Below, in pieces: positions 25,101-36,532 of a DNA stretch of 64,000 nucleotides. This DNA is from Cymbidium sinense (Eukaryota; Streptophyta; Magnoliopsida; Asparagales; Orchidaceae): the NCBI GenBank assembly GCA_021442155.1, contig CM038214.1:21043808-21107807 (forward strand), in the 5' to 3' direction. The notes below the pieces were generated by a model. It saw only the letters and a list, made by a program, of their open reading frames with translations. It did not search any database and was not told the DNA's origin. Each line of letters begins with the position of its first letter. Position 1 is the stretch's first letter. Made by a program: the position numbers and the translations under genes.

Positions 25101-25781
25101 TAAGCATAGAACTGAATGGAGTTCTGCATACGACCTCCTACCCTAACTAATTGGGGTTACTCAACCGGTGGATGTGAAGGGATCTTCCTAGCATCCTCTC
25201 TGTCATACCTAGAGAGAGGATGAAATGGGTTCACTGTAACAAGCGGGGAAATCAGACCATGTAGCGGCCTCCATCTCCCTAGCGATGCGTGTATGATACC
25301 GCTTAATCATGCAATTTTTATTCCTTCTCTGAGTCCTGGTAGGGTGAGTGGAGTAAGAACTAGACCCAACCTTAAAAGCTGGGGAGACAATCTCTGGGAT
25401 TAGAGGAGCCTTACCATTTTAGGTGCTAATGAGTGGGTGTTAGCCCTCAATAGGGTAGCACAAAAAATAACCTGGCACATTGGAGATGTCATAGATGATG
25501 GCACTAACGCTAGCACTGTTGTAGAAACTGTCACTGCCTTCCTCTTCAGTGAGGGGATATCAGAGTTTGATGGCAAGTCAATCTAAATGACTGGCTTCTG
25601 TCCAGCCACTTAGGTCCTGCTAATAGTTGTGAGGGGAATGCCCTCATAGGTAATCCTCACCCCCCTCAAAACCTCATCCAAAATGAATGAGGTGGGTGTA
25701 ATTAGATCGGGGGAGATTAGCCTGGTTTAGGGCCAAGTCCATGCTGTAAGGGAAGGTAAACACATACTTCTGAGAAGCCAT
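22121..25781 (-). pseudogene. Tat element 1 gag, broken
   Basis: The start is placed at 25,781 (minus-strand ATG followed by ASQKYVFTFPYSM), the first ATG of a frame that stays coding-like for about 34 codons before a stop. The core gag domain is clear at 23,263-23,800: GNxxxHISHFRAS-like words, FDWYVELPNG, FAKLEQLFIKRFARAQERVT and GESLVDYILKWHNLSMKCE. A CPYNRMLGHVFEDYFTFKD motif (about 22,795-22,850) is the gag C-terminal Cys/His-type box, with its Cys changed to Tyr at EDC. An acidic stretch lies at 24,077-24,328. Gag would coat the element RNA. Numerous stops; no continuous frame. Confidence 0.75.
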
Positions 25782-25908
25782 AACAATCAACCAGTGGAAA
25801 ACAATCAAGTCAGAATCAGACCGATGTTGAACGAGAGTCTGCAATATTGAAAATAAACTTGGATCAGATTTCTATCTTGTTGATTTTCGAATTTGAATTT
25901 AAAATTTG

Positions 25909-27398
25909 AACCCACATCCAACATCTTGGATGTTTTAAGTGGGGTTCAAATGGATTTAGAGAATATTTAGAGATTAAATTGGAAAGGAAAATTTTTAGAT
26001 ATATAATCCACTTTCAACAAATTTGGGTATGTTGAAAAATGGGTTCAAATATTTTTGTTGTAGGGATGCCTCCATAGGTTCATATTGGAGTTTTAATTTA
26101 TATTTTGAGGACCCTTTATTCAACAAATTTAGGTATGTTAAAGTAAAGGGTCAATTTTCTTTTGTTATGGATTTCATATTTTTGGAATTTACTTAGCAAA
26201 TTTGGGTATGCTAAGTGAGATGTTTGAAAATAATTTCTTCTTTGTTTCTTTCTTTGCTTTATTTTGTGAATCTTTTGTGATTTTTTAGCAAATGCTAAAT
26301 GAGGAAATCCAAGTGTGTTTTGTTCTTTAAAATTTTTTTAAAATAGGATTCTTAGCAAATTTAAGTATGTTAAGAAAATCCTAATGTGTTTCTTTTAATT
26401 TTAATTTGATTTTGAAAAGTAAGATCCTTAGCAAATTTAAGTATGCTAAGGAAATCAAAATTTGTTTCTTTTGATTTTGCTCTTGATTTTGAAAGTAGGA
26501 TCCTTAGCAAGTATGCTAAGGGAAAATGTGTTTCTCTTTGATTTTGATTTGATTTTGAAACATAGATCCTTAGCAATTTTAAGTATGCTAAGTGAATCCT
26601 AATGTGTATTTCTTTTGATTTTGATTTTAATTTTGGTTAAAAGTGGAGACTCTTTAGAAAATTTGGTATGTTAAAATGAAGTTTCATTTAATTTTGTGAA
26701 ATGGAAATTTCACTTAGCAACTGAGTATGCTAAAATGGAATTCCAAATGATATGTTCAAAATTGTTGTGTTTTAATTTTATTTTGAAAATGGAGACTTCA
26801 CTTTATAAAAGATGGTATGCTAAAGAATGAAGTTCAAAAAGTGTTTCTTGAAAATTTTGTGAAAAGGCAATTTTACTTAAAATTTGAGTATGCTAAATGA
26901 ATTTCCAAAAGGGTGTTACAAATTTTGTTTTGATTTTGAAAGGGGAGATTTCATTTTAGCAAATGGGTTATGCTAAATTGAAGTTCCAAATATGTTTTGA
27001 AAATTTTTGTAGAATGGATATTTCACTTAGCAAATTTGTGTATGTTAAATGAAATTCCAAAAGTGTGTTTCAAATTTTTTTTTTTGGAAAAGGGAGACAT
27101 CATTTTAGCAAATGGGATATGCTAGAATGAAGTTTCAAATGTATTTTGAAAATTTTTGTTTTTGTTGATTTTTTGAAAAGAGAGATTTCCATTTAACAGA
27201 TTTGGGTATGTGAGATGGAAATCAATTATATTTCATTTTTCAAAGGTGTATATTCCATCTTCAAATTTTTATGCTTTTGAAAACATGATTGTTGAAATTT
27301 TATTTTGGAAAATGATTTCTTCACCAAAATGAATTGAGTGAAGAAACTCATTTGTGCTTTTAGAAAAATGTGGTTGTTGAATTTTATTTTATTTTATT

Positions 27399-27437
<39 letters not shown>

Positions 27438-27554
27438 TTGTAAAGATGATCCTACATGTAACAATCATGAAGATTGTTAGATGAAGGTGATTTAGGAAAA
27501 ATTTTGTGCAAATATTTTATTATGTGCATTTGGAATGAGTGCTTTTTTAAAAGC
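25909..27554 (-). repeat. ~78-bp tandem array of stem-loops with covarying stems
   Basis: Sixteen regularly spaced units start near 26,012, 26,118, 26,191, 26,284, 26,351, 26,426, 26,502, 26,569, 26,653, 26,714, 26,800, 26,874, 26,955, 27,026, 27,104 and 27,191 (spacing 61-106, mean about 78 bp). Most carry an inverted repeat around a loop near AATTTGGGTA or AATTTAAGTA. Examples: TTTCAACA/TGTTGAAA (26,012-26,037), ACTTAGCA/TGCTAAGT (26,191-26,216), CCTTAGCA/TGCTAAGG (26,426-26,451 and 26,502-26,521), TTTAGCA/TGCTAAA (26,955-26,977), GATTTCCAT/ATGGAAATC outer arms (27,184-27,223). Further hairpins without that loop follow: TTTCTTCAC/GTGAAGAAA (27,316-27,346), TAACAATC/GATTGTTA (27,459-27,479), GCTTTT/AAAAGC (27,541-27,554). 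T-rich spacers (TTTGATTTTGATTTTG type) separate them. Confidence 0.8.
27384..27437. repeat. (TTTA)n/(ATT)n microsatellite
   Basis: Imperfect TTTA repeats pass into about ten perfect ATT units. Confidence 0.95.
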
Positions 27555-28729
27555 AAAAATTTTTATGAAGGATTTATTATCTTTATTATTTTAGAATGAA
27601 CCTTTCCTTAACATAAAAATTATTAGGAGGAAGTCTTTAATTCTTTTTTGATTAAACTTTCATTTTCACCCATTGGGGAACCAAATAGGGCTTTTAAGAC
27701 CAACACGGGGTGAGGTCCTAAAACCTAAAGATGTTGGCTAACTTAACTTAAGGATGAAATAAACTAAGTGCCAATAGAAAGAAAGATAGTCTTGGATTCA
27801 TACAAAGTACAAACCCACTATCGATACTTGGAGACAATGATCATTTACCAAAGATGGAGAGAGGAACCATCCCCTGAATGCCAAACCTGGTGAAATTATA
27901 TGTTTTAATATATATAATTTCTAAAAGAAAATGTATACTTCCATCTTCGCCTATGTGGGATAAAATAAAGATAGAAATATACTTCTCTTTTTTTATGCAT
28001 TTTAACACCACGTAGATATGCATATATTCTTATTGAGGGTGATCGGTACATTAGGGAGAGGTGTACTATCTCAGAAGATACAAGTCACCACCATACAATG
28101 GACTTAATCACCTCAATAAGGGATCTTAAGGATAATGGGCTTGCATATGTACCAGAGATTCTTCCTCTACTTTACATGGAAAAGTAAAGTAGGGTTTATT
28201 TTAAAATCATGTTTGTTAAGTTCTCTATAGGGGTAAGCCTCCACAGTTAATTACATCCTAAGGAAGGGGATTCCTAAGGAATACTCTCAATTAAAGTAAA
28301 TGATCATTATCTCCAAAGATTTCAATAGGTAGGACTATCAATCGATTAGTTTATTTTAGAAGATCAAATGGGATTGATCAAAGAGAGAGTTATTATCAAA
28401 GTCAAAGAAAGATAAGTAGGAGATGCTCACGATGCTAGGAAACCTAGCGAGCATTTCAAACTATCCTATGGTTGGGATTTACATTTTTAAATTGATTTAA
28501 TTTATTTGAGTTTAATTTTCATTAGAAATTTAGGGCTTATGATTTCATAACACATTGTTATCGAAATTCCTAGGAGGTGAGGATTTATACTTATGGCCCA
28601 TAGAAGGGAGAAGCAACCTCAAAACCTAAATCTAGGAAGGCTAGAAGTACAACATAAATCTAAGGCAAAAATGTGTATTTGGTTTCCTCCACGAGAGAAG
28701 ACAAATCACTCGACTGCTTGGACTTACAA

Positions 28730-28749
28730 TCATCTGGGGGCTCCGCCTA
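28730..28749 (-). other. Possible primer-binding site
   Basis: Directly after the proposed LTR end (minus strand ...TTAAATTCA), the minus strand reads TAGGCGGAGCCCCCAGATG. It is GC-rich, unlike its surroundings, and in the right place for a tRNA-primed site. I cannot name the tRNA and the expected TGG start is not exact. An alternative site, TTGGTTCCCCAATGGG, lies on the minus strand near 27,665-27,685. Confidence 0.25.
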
Positions 28750-29484
28750 TGAATTTAAATTAATGTAGGCAAGTCATATGCTTTATGCAAGATTGCTAGT
28801 TATTTATTTAGCAAGAGACTAAGTCCTTAAACTCACTCCCTAAGAGACTAGATCATGTAAGGGTATAAAATGACCTAGTTCTAATGCAAAACATATTACA
28901 TGTTATTTTTTGGACAATCATTTGACTCAAGCTTATAGGATTCATATGCCTAATGTATGAGAAGTAACATTATTGGACAAAATTATCGAGAAGGGAGGAG
29001 GTGTGTTTCCACCATGGCTCTCAAAAGGCCAAGCCAAGTTTCTCTGGCAAAGTTGGAAGCCCTCTAATCAAGAGTGTAACAATATGCTTTAATGCATGAT
29101 GCTATAAAAAAATACTCATCCAACTAAGGGGTTACTAATTCTTTTATCCTGATTTTAACTTAAGCTTTAAATGAGGTTATGAGTAATTTATTTTAATTTT
29201 TGAGTTGATTAATTTGGTAGATGGTTTATTTTCTCCTAAGAGCCTAATCATCATCCAAGCTATACATCAAGTGAGGAAAAAACTCAAAAAACATGCCATC
29301 TTAATGCACAAGCTAAACAAAACATCAAATATTTTATAAAGCTAGCATAAAAGAATAAAAGGCCATTTATGGTCGAGCACCACCACACAAACCCAAAAAT
29401 AACAAATTGGGTAGCCGAGCTCTACCCTTATACAACCCAGATTACAAAAGAATTAATTTAGAATCAAGTAAGGAAATTCATGTT

Positions 29485-29534
29485 ATGGGGTCTTCTTCTT
29501 CTTTTCTTCTTTCTTTCTTCTTTCTTCTTCTTTT
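29485..29534. repeat. TTC/TTTC pyrimidine microsatellite
   Basis: Imperfect TTC and TTTC repeats inside the probable LTR. Confidence 0.9.
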
Positions 29535-32500
29535 GGATGGTTGGAATGTTAATGCTAAAATTTTACATGGTGCATAAGATGAGATCTTATAACCAATGCT
29601 CATCCTAATTCCCCATAACATTCATTCTAAAATCCTAATTGCAAAAATTACATGAAAAGGAAAAGTAAATCTAACTAACACCAGCAAAATAGAGATTAAC
29701 TAAATTAATTATACAAATCCTAAGAATGTATATTGAACATAGCACCCCACACATCGGTAACCAAATTCACCTGGCCTATTGGATTATGCTTTGGGGTATA
29801 AGCACCTACACAGCAAAAGCATTTATTTTTTTATTTATTACAGTGTCCCTTAAGCACAATCCCCTACAGAGAATAATGGTTAGACTAAGATCATCCTAAC
29901 ATGCATTCTATGCACATTCACCCTAACATAGACTAGAAATACATTGCAAAATAAAAGCAAACATCATCCATGCACCACCCTAACCTAAAGCTAGAAGTGG
30001 TGAATGTGTGTGCTTTAGATGGTTTGTGCGATATGCATAGCTATGGTTTTAAGGTTTGATTTTTTTTTTTTAAGTGTGAAGATGTTCAACTTAGATGGGT
30101 GGTTTCATTTAAATGTTTAGTTGATTTGGGTTGATTTTATTTTGTATTTTAGTTTTCTTTAAGTGAATCCTAAAATTAATTATTAAGTTTTAAAAAGAGG
30201 GAAAAGAGAAGAGAACTTCACTTTCTTTCCCTGCCTTAAGTAATTTCTAAATCTGATTCATGTTTAGTTTTGTTTAGTGAATGTTTTATTATGTGTTTTA
30301 ATTAATCTTAAGTTTATATTTTCCCTAAACAAACCTATTCAAAAAGAAAGGCATTTTAAGATTAAGTAATGTGAACTAAATTCACAAAACACACATCACT
30401 TCATTTCTTTCCTAACATGTATAATATGCATATGGATGCATACTAAGCTTATCTATACAAACAAATGAGAATGTTTGGCACACTTTATGATGAATGCTAA
30501 GTGAGTTACTTAAGAAAATTTGAATGTTTTGTGATGCATGATTTTCATTTAAGTAGAAAAGAGGTTTTCTTATCCATTTTTCACATGCACATACAAATGT
30601 ATGAAAGGCATAAGTGAGTACGCTGCCATTGTTAACACTAGGGGTGTAACGTACAAGATCTACTTGGGGCTACTTAAAGCATCAAACCCGGGTTGTCTAG
30701 ACTAATATATCACTTTCCTTAAGTACAAACATATGTACAAAAGAAATAAGTTTGAAAAGAAAGTTGCAAAAGTTTGTACTTATGCTTGGACTTGGTTATG
30801 CAATTTATATGTGTAAGGGTCTTCCATAAGTCATAACATGGAAGATGATAGGAATAGATTTAAGCAAGTTTTATTTTCTTTTAAAAGAACTATACACTTT
30901 GCAAGTCTTATTCAAATCCATATTAAGAGGAAAGAAAGGAAGAAAACATAAGACATATTTTATATTTACATGCAAGCTTATAAATAAACTATAAGTAGCT
31001 CACTTTTCATTTTAGGTATTTGATTTATAGATTTTGAAAATAGTTTTGAATTTAATAATGATAATAGCCATTCATATTTTACTTTAGACAAATAATGCAA
31101 TTTAACATAAAGAAAGCATTTGATTTTGGATTTGATTTTTTGAAAAGCATGAATTTATGAAACTCATATGACATAAATATTTGGCATGTTAGGTAAGAAC
31201 TAAAGTGATGAAAGCATGTAAACACATCCACCCTAATTAATTCCTAAAGACAATCATATGAAATAAGAAAGCTTAAAGTAAATCAAATTATTTTTAAAGA
31301 AGGTTTGATTTTGTTTTGAGTTTAATTTAATTTGAGAAATGTAAGGTGAGTTTGCTATTCCTAACCCATTCCCACATATGTTTATTATTTTATTTTAATT
31401 CTTAAGTGATTAGATCAATTATATGTTTTGATTAGGTTAGGGTATGAGTTAAGCTTGTTAATTACCCCTTACATATACCACCTTAGTATAGTTAATCAAA
31501 TAATTGTGAGACAATGAGATGACATAAAACCACACAAGTAATTTAAATCCTCAATTCACCTAGTAAGAAAAGGGTCTAATGCATTTGGCTCATGATTAAT
31601 GATTAATTAAGCTAAGGGGTTTAACTTAAGTACTTTCATAACCCCTCACACATGTGAGTTGGATTTTGATTTTCTTAATTGCACTTAGGCAATTGAACAT
31701 CTAAGCATCTACCCAAGATAGATTCATTGAGTTCTGGAAAGTTTTATAATTTTATGAAATTAATTAAGGGGGCAATTAGTGAATTAACCCCTTAATTAAG
31801 GATGGACTAAGAAAGGAAAGGCGATTTAGGGAATATCTTAAGGAAAGTATCCCAAAATTATTTTCCAAACCTCATATTCACTTAAGAAAAACATAATTAA
31901 CTCAATCAGAGGGTTAAACCACTAATTATACCCTTAAGCTAATTACATTAATTAAGGAAATGAACTAGCAATTCCTAAACCAATAAATCCCAAGAAAATT
32001 TTGGCAAGGGTCATCCCACCACTAATTAAGCAAGAAGTTTGGGATTAATCAATGAAGTAATTAGAGGGTAATTAGCAAAATAACATTCCAAATAAGACCT
32101 AACTTCGTGAGAAATGCACTATTTAAAATTCATTGAAATCATTTTTAGAATATCCTACATCAAATTATCTATCCAATGTAATTTATTTATAATTTTTTTG
32201 ATTTTTCTAGTCTTAGATATGAATTTAGGAATTTTCAATAATTAATTAAAACATTCAATAGCTTAATTAAGTATTTAATCCCAACGTGGCAGATCCACAA
32301 GATACACTTTCCATGTGGCTATGGGATTGGATCTTTAACTTGTCACATCAACACCGCATCAATGGTGGTGCTACACGCTCTCCTCAACCGCTAGATCAAG
32401 GATCGATGGTTAGATTAAAGCAGCTCTAAAGGATAAATCTATGGATGCTACATTTTATCGCCGTCCATCCAAAATGCATGGATGGACCGAGATTCATCTC

Positions 32501-33439
32501 TATTTCTGGAGAATGGACACCGCCCATCTTCAAAGGTATGATCCGAGCTCAATTAAGTGAATAGATTGAAATTCAACCCACACCATCTAGGCACGATGGC
32601 AATACATGTAATGGCTAGAATTCTATAAGATTTAAATTCCTTTCATAAAGCTCCAAACCACATTGAATTTAAGCTAACCACCGAGGTGATCACCGTCACT
32701 CGATTCCCTTAGAGAACCTTTGTCTAGTGACATGAAGCTTTTCTAAAGTTTGGAGGCTTTGAGATTTGGTAGATCCTCTTATGGGCTAACACCTCCTTGA
32801 CTTGAGCTCATCTTTGGTCTAGAGCACCTCCCTTGCTTCAAGAACTTGTATGAAGCTTTGGCAAGCTTGATTGAAGTGTGGAGTGAGATTGGATTTTAGT
32901 TTTCTTCCCTATTTTAGGTTTTAGAAATTGACAAATGGGAAATTGATTCTTACTTAGAGAGCTTGAGGTGAGGAATGGCTTCTTTAACTTTCCTAGGTTC
33001 AATCAAATTGGAAAATGTTGAAATGAAATCAAATTAGTGGGAGTATATCTCCCACTTTAGCAATCGGATGGTTGAGCAAAGCTTTTCCATTTTGATCTAA
33101 TTGAGCTCCTTGAGTGGGTTTTTTAGGTTATTAGATGAGTCATTACATTCAAGTTTGGCTAGGGAAGTAATGGAGGAGGTTGTTATGTGCTTAAAACAAG
33201 TGGAGGCATGATTCTCAAGTGGCCATTTTCAAGCACATGGTCAGTTTTGGGTTGGATTTGGCTGACCCAAAACCATTGGGTCATGTGCACTAGGTCCATT
33301 GGTGACCATTTGGTTTACTAAGAAGATGCCAAGTGTCCATGAAAAGGAATTGACCAAATTTCATGTGGTTTTAATTTTGGGTTACCCTATGGCCTAGGGG
33401 TAAAATGGTCATTTCACCTTGATTTTAGTTTGGGCATGT

Positions 33440-34150
33440 TTGGTATGATGATAAAATAGGTTTGGTCAAGTTGACCCATTTAGTCAACTTGGGTCAAGTT
33501 GACCAATTGGTCAAATTGGGTCAAACTAAGAGTTGGGTCAAGTTCATATGACCATTTTAAATATTTTGGTGGATTTGGTTTGATTCAATTTGGTTTATAT
33601 TTGGTCTTGGTTCAATTGAGTTCATTTAGGTCGAATAAGTTGTTGACCAAATTGACCTATTTGACCTATTTGACCTATTTGGATTTGCTCATGGGTTGGT
33701 TCATGTTTGATTGGTCATATGAAATGAATTGGTATTTTTGTTTCCAATCAATTTTGGTTAAGTTTGAATTTGGCTCAATTTTAGGTCAAGTTGGGTTCAA
33801 GGTAAATTAGGCTAGGTTAGGTCTAGTTGGCCAATTGAGGCTTTGGTCAAGTTCAATAAGTGATAGAATGAACTTGATCCATTGGTTTCAATCAATTTGG
33901 CTTAGATCAATTTTGACACATTTTGACTTTTAGGTCAAGTTGGGTCAACTTGGGTCAAGTGGCCAATAGTTAGGCTTAAATGTTGACTTGGTCAAGTTCA
34001 AACATTGGTCATGAATGAATTTTGATCAATGGTTTCAATCAATTTGGCTTATGGTGTATTTTGGCTATGGTGAGTTTCATTTTGGCTAAGTTGACCTGGT
34101 CAACCCTTAGGTTTGACTTGGTTTGACCCATTTTGAGTGATTGATCATCT
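33440..34150. promoter_or_regulatory. TTGACC/GGTCAA cluster (W-box-like) in LTR
   Basis: By eye about 25 TTGAC or GTCAA cores occur in about 700 bp, against one or two expected by chance. Several are palindromic (TTGACCAATTGGTCAA near 33,497) or tandem (three consecutive TTGACCTAT words near 33,651-33,680). TTGAC is the core of the W-box bound by plant WRKY factors. The same cluster is found in the paralogue at 55,130-55,970. It may equally be a simple minisatellite, so regulation is inference. Confidence 0.5.
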
Positions 34151-35317
34151 CATGATGATTGCTGATCATGATGAGAGGCATAGATTGGCTTAGTTCAATC
34201 CAATTTGGTTAGGATTATAATTTGGCTCATAAGGCTACTTTAAGTCACTTTGGGTCAAGTGAGCCTAATTCAAATATCTTGATCAAAGCTTGATTTGAGT
34301 TTGATTCAACTCACATATGGATTCATGATTGAAATATAAATCCATTTGCAATTGATTTGAAGTCAAATAGGTTTTGATTCATTCAACAATTTTAAGTTCA
34401 AAGGGTGAACATGAGTTTGAGTTGCATTTTATTTTTGAATTTAGTTTTGCTTTGATGGTTGAAGTTTATGTTTATATTTGGATTCATGATTGAAGGATTG
34501 ATTGAACCATGAAGGAAAATCAAGGGTTTGGCTTGTTTTGAAATTGATTTTGCTAAGTTCAAGATTTTGACTTGAAAGGCTTAGGTTGGATTTTGGTTGA
34601 ATTTGAGTTTGATTTTGGAGTTAGTTTTGGTTGTTTGAATGTATATTTCGTTTATATATGTGAATATAAATGGGTTATGAGAAAATTTCATGAGTTTGAA
34701 GTGATTTGAGCTTGATTTGGGCTAAGTCCTTAAGAGAGAAATAAAGGCCTTAGGAAAGATTTGGAATTTGGCCATGGATTTTGGATTTGATTTTTGAGTT
34801 TAGTTTAATTGATTTGAATTTATATTTCATTTATATATGTGAATATAAATGATAATATACATAAGTTATGGGAAAATTTCATGAGTTTGAAGTGATTTTG
34901 ATTAGATTTAGGCTAAGTCCTTCAGAGGGAATCAAATGACTTACGAGAGATTTTGAACTTGGAATTTCAATCATGGGCTTCAATCATAAGTTTCAATCAT
35001 AAGGAATTGATTTGAGTTTGGAGAAAATCAATTAGGCTAGAATTTATTTAAGTTTGATGTTGATTTGATTTAGAGTTTGACTTTTAGGAAGGAAGTAAGA
35101 AATGTGGTTCAAGTTATAGGGTAGGGAAATTTTCCTAACACCCCTAAGGCATGACCTATTCCTATGGCTAACTCTTCTAAGTCTCTAGGGCTATGTTGAG
35201 TGTCCACCTAATCACTAGATTTATCTTAAGACTAAGGAACTCCTAAAGTCAAAGAGAAGTCCTATGTCTAAGTTGGAGGGGTTGAGTGCTCATCCTAAAA
35301 ATGAGGTCACTGTATTC

Positions 35318-36532
35318 ATTATGGTTCATCCTTCTTTTGGCAAGACAATTGGATTGGAAATGGATCTATTGATTCCCATTTATCTATACACTCTACGTTG
35401 TTATCAAAGTTAACTCTTTGGCTTAATAACAATTGGAATGAAAATAAACTTGAAAATTGTATCTTTTCTCTTTATGATAACTTTAGAAACGTCCTATTTT
35501 TGCTAACAAACCTGATCAAATTATTTTTAAGCTTTCTTACAATGGTGATTTTGTTCTTAAAGAGGAATTTTATTAGAGATAAGTAGAACTCCTCTAATGT
35601 TTTCATTAAACTTTGGAACAATATCATTCCCATTTCTTATTCGATTTTAGCTTGGAGCATTTTGAATAACTTTATTCTTGTAGGTTTCTTGCTCTAGAAT
35701 TAAGGGATTTATTTACTTTCTAAGTGATATTATTGCTTTCAAATTGAAAATGTTAATCATGTTTTTGTCAATAGTACCATTTCTTCCAAATTATGGATAT
35801 GGTATGATGATTTATTTAACACTAACTATTTTCATGGTTTCCTTTCTTTATATCAACTTCTTGAAGCTTGTTTCCAAAAAACTATGAAAGGTCATATCAA
35901 TATCTTAATTGCTATTACCTTTATTTTTCTCATTTGGGTGGATAGAAATGATGTTAAATATCATGGTATTCCTATAATTCATAAACGGATCCTAGCTAGA
36001 ACTAAAGGAAAAAATTCATGCTTTGTTTAATGCTAATTTAATTAGTAACATCCATTTTAGAGGTTACAAATTTGTGGCTAAAAAATTGGGTCTCATTTTG
36101 CCTAATGTTTTTTTCAATAAGGATGTTAGGATTATCCATCAGATTGTACCTATTGAAAACTTTATTGAAATCAATACTGATGGTTCAGTTTCACATAGTA
36201 AATGTGGTTGCAGTGGTATTATTATGGATTCCAAAGGTATTGTCATTTGTGTTTTTGCTTATCCCCTCAAAGCCTGCTCTCTTATTTATGCTAAGCTTAT
36301 GGTTGTTAAAAAAGCTATTGATATTTTTTTGAACAAAGGCCTCTTTAATATTTGGATTGAAGTTGACACTCTTCTTTTACCTGATATGCTCACTTCTAAT
36401 AAAATGGGGAATACTGACTTATTTTATCTCCTTAATCACACTAAAACCCTTCTCTCTCAAGTTTGTTAAAAAATTTCTCATATTCTTCGTGAAGGTAATG
36501 CTTCGGCGGATTTCCTAGCCAATTTGGGTGCT
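35318..36532 (+). pseudogene. LINE copy 2 zf-RVT and RNase H domains
   Basis: Blocks matching copy 1 include WLNNNWNENKLEN, a decayed zf-RVT zone (35,640-35,800) and an open stretch at 36,023-36,469 with an RNase H-like domain. There INTDGSVS carries the first catalytic Asp (codon 36,179-36,181), LIYAKLMVVKKAI is the second motif with Lys where Glu is usual, WIEVDTLLL carries the Asp of the third motif, and EGNASADFLANLG (36,490-36,529, frame-shifted) carries the last Asp. This is better preserved than copy 1. The domain would help remove template RNA in a complete LINE. Confidence 0.82.

Larger units (their letters stand above)
25782..28749 (-). other. Tat element 1 leader (5' UTR) between LTR and gag
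   Basis: About 3 kb with no recognisable protein, T-rich on the plus strand. The gag-proximal half (25,909-27,554) is a tandem stem-loop array, described separately. 27,600-28,749 is unique-looking sequence with short chance ORFs only. Long leaders are usual in Ogre-type Tat elements. The LTR-side boundary is an inference. Confidence 0.5.
17211..35309 (-). mobile_element. Tat-clade Ty3/gypsy element 1, 3'-truncated, with probable 5' LTR
   Basis: Read on the minus strand: probable LTR (35,309 to 28,750), long leader, gag from 25,781, then protease, RT/RNase H, a second (archaeal-type) RNase H and integrase down to 17,211. There it stops abruptly in the integrase tail against A-rich telomere-like DNA. 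The dual RNase H and gag/RT family words place it in the plant Tat clade (Ogre/Retand type), which is known for very long LTRs and leaders. Its LTR tip (TGACCTCA on the minus strand) abuts LINE copy 2, so the element probably inserted into that LINE. Stops, frameshifts and a mutated RT active site make it inactive. Confidence 0.75.
28750..35309 (-). mobile_element. Probable long LTR (X2) of Tat element 1
   Basis: Non-coding, about 6.5 kb. On the minus strand it begins TGACCTCAT at 35,309, a tip shared with the fragments at 41,165 (plus) and 56,600 (minus), and is proposed to end ...AATTCA at 28,750, giving TG...CA with TGA/TCA inverted ends. 30,650-35,309 has paralogues at 52,329-56,600 and 7,851-9,546. 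28,750-30,650 is present only here, so the inner end is inferred. Internal zones in plus coordinates: TTAATTAA-rich (30,900-32,280), a more GC-rich zone (32,280-33,420), a TTGACC/GGTCAA cluster (33,440-34,150), a TTTGATTTG/TTTGAATTTG zone to 35,090, and the tip. A solo-LTR or unrelated-repeat origin remains possible. Confidence 0.5.

Noticed and set aside
26012..27223. CRISPR-like array
   Set aside because: The units are regularly spaced, but the repeats are imperfect, spacers are T-rich and similar to each other, no cas genes exist and the context is a plant retrotransposon leader.
27660..27690. Alternative primer-binding site, TTGGTTCCCCAATGGG on the minus strand
   Set aside because: It has a TGG core but no LTR-like end (CA) immediately before it, and the 28,730-28,749 site fits the LTR end better. 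Kept only as an alternative.
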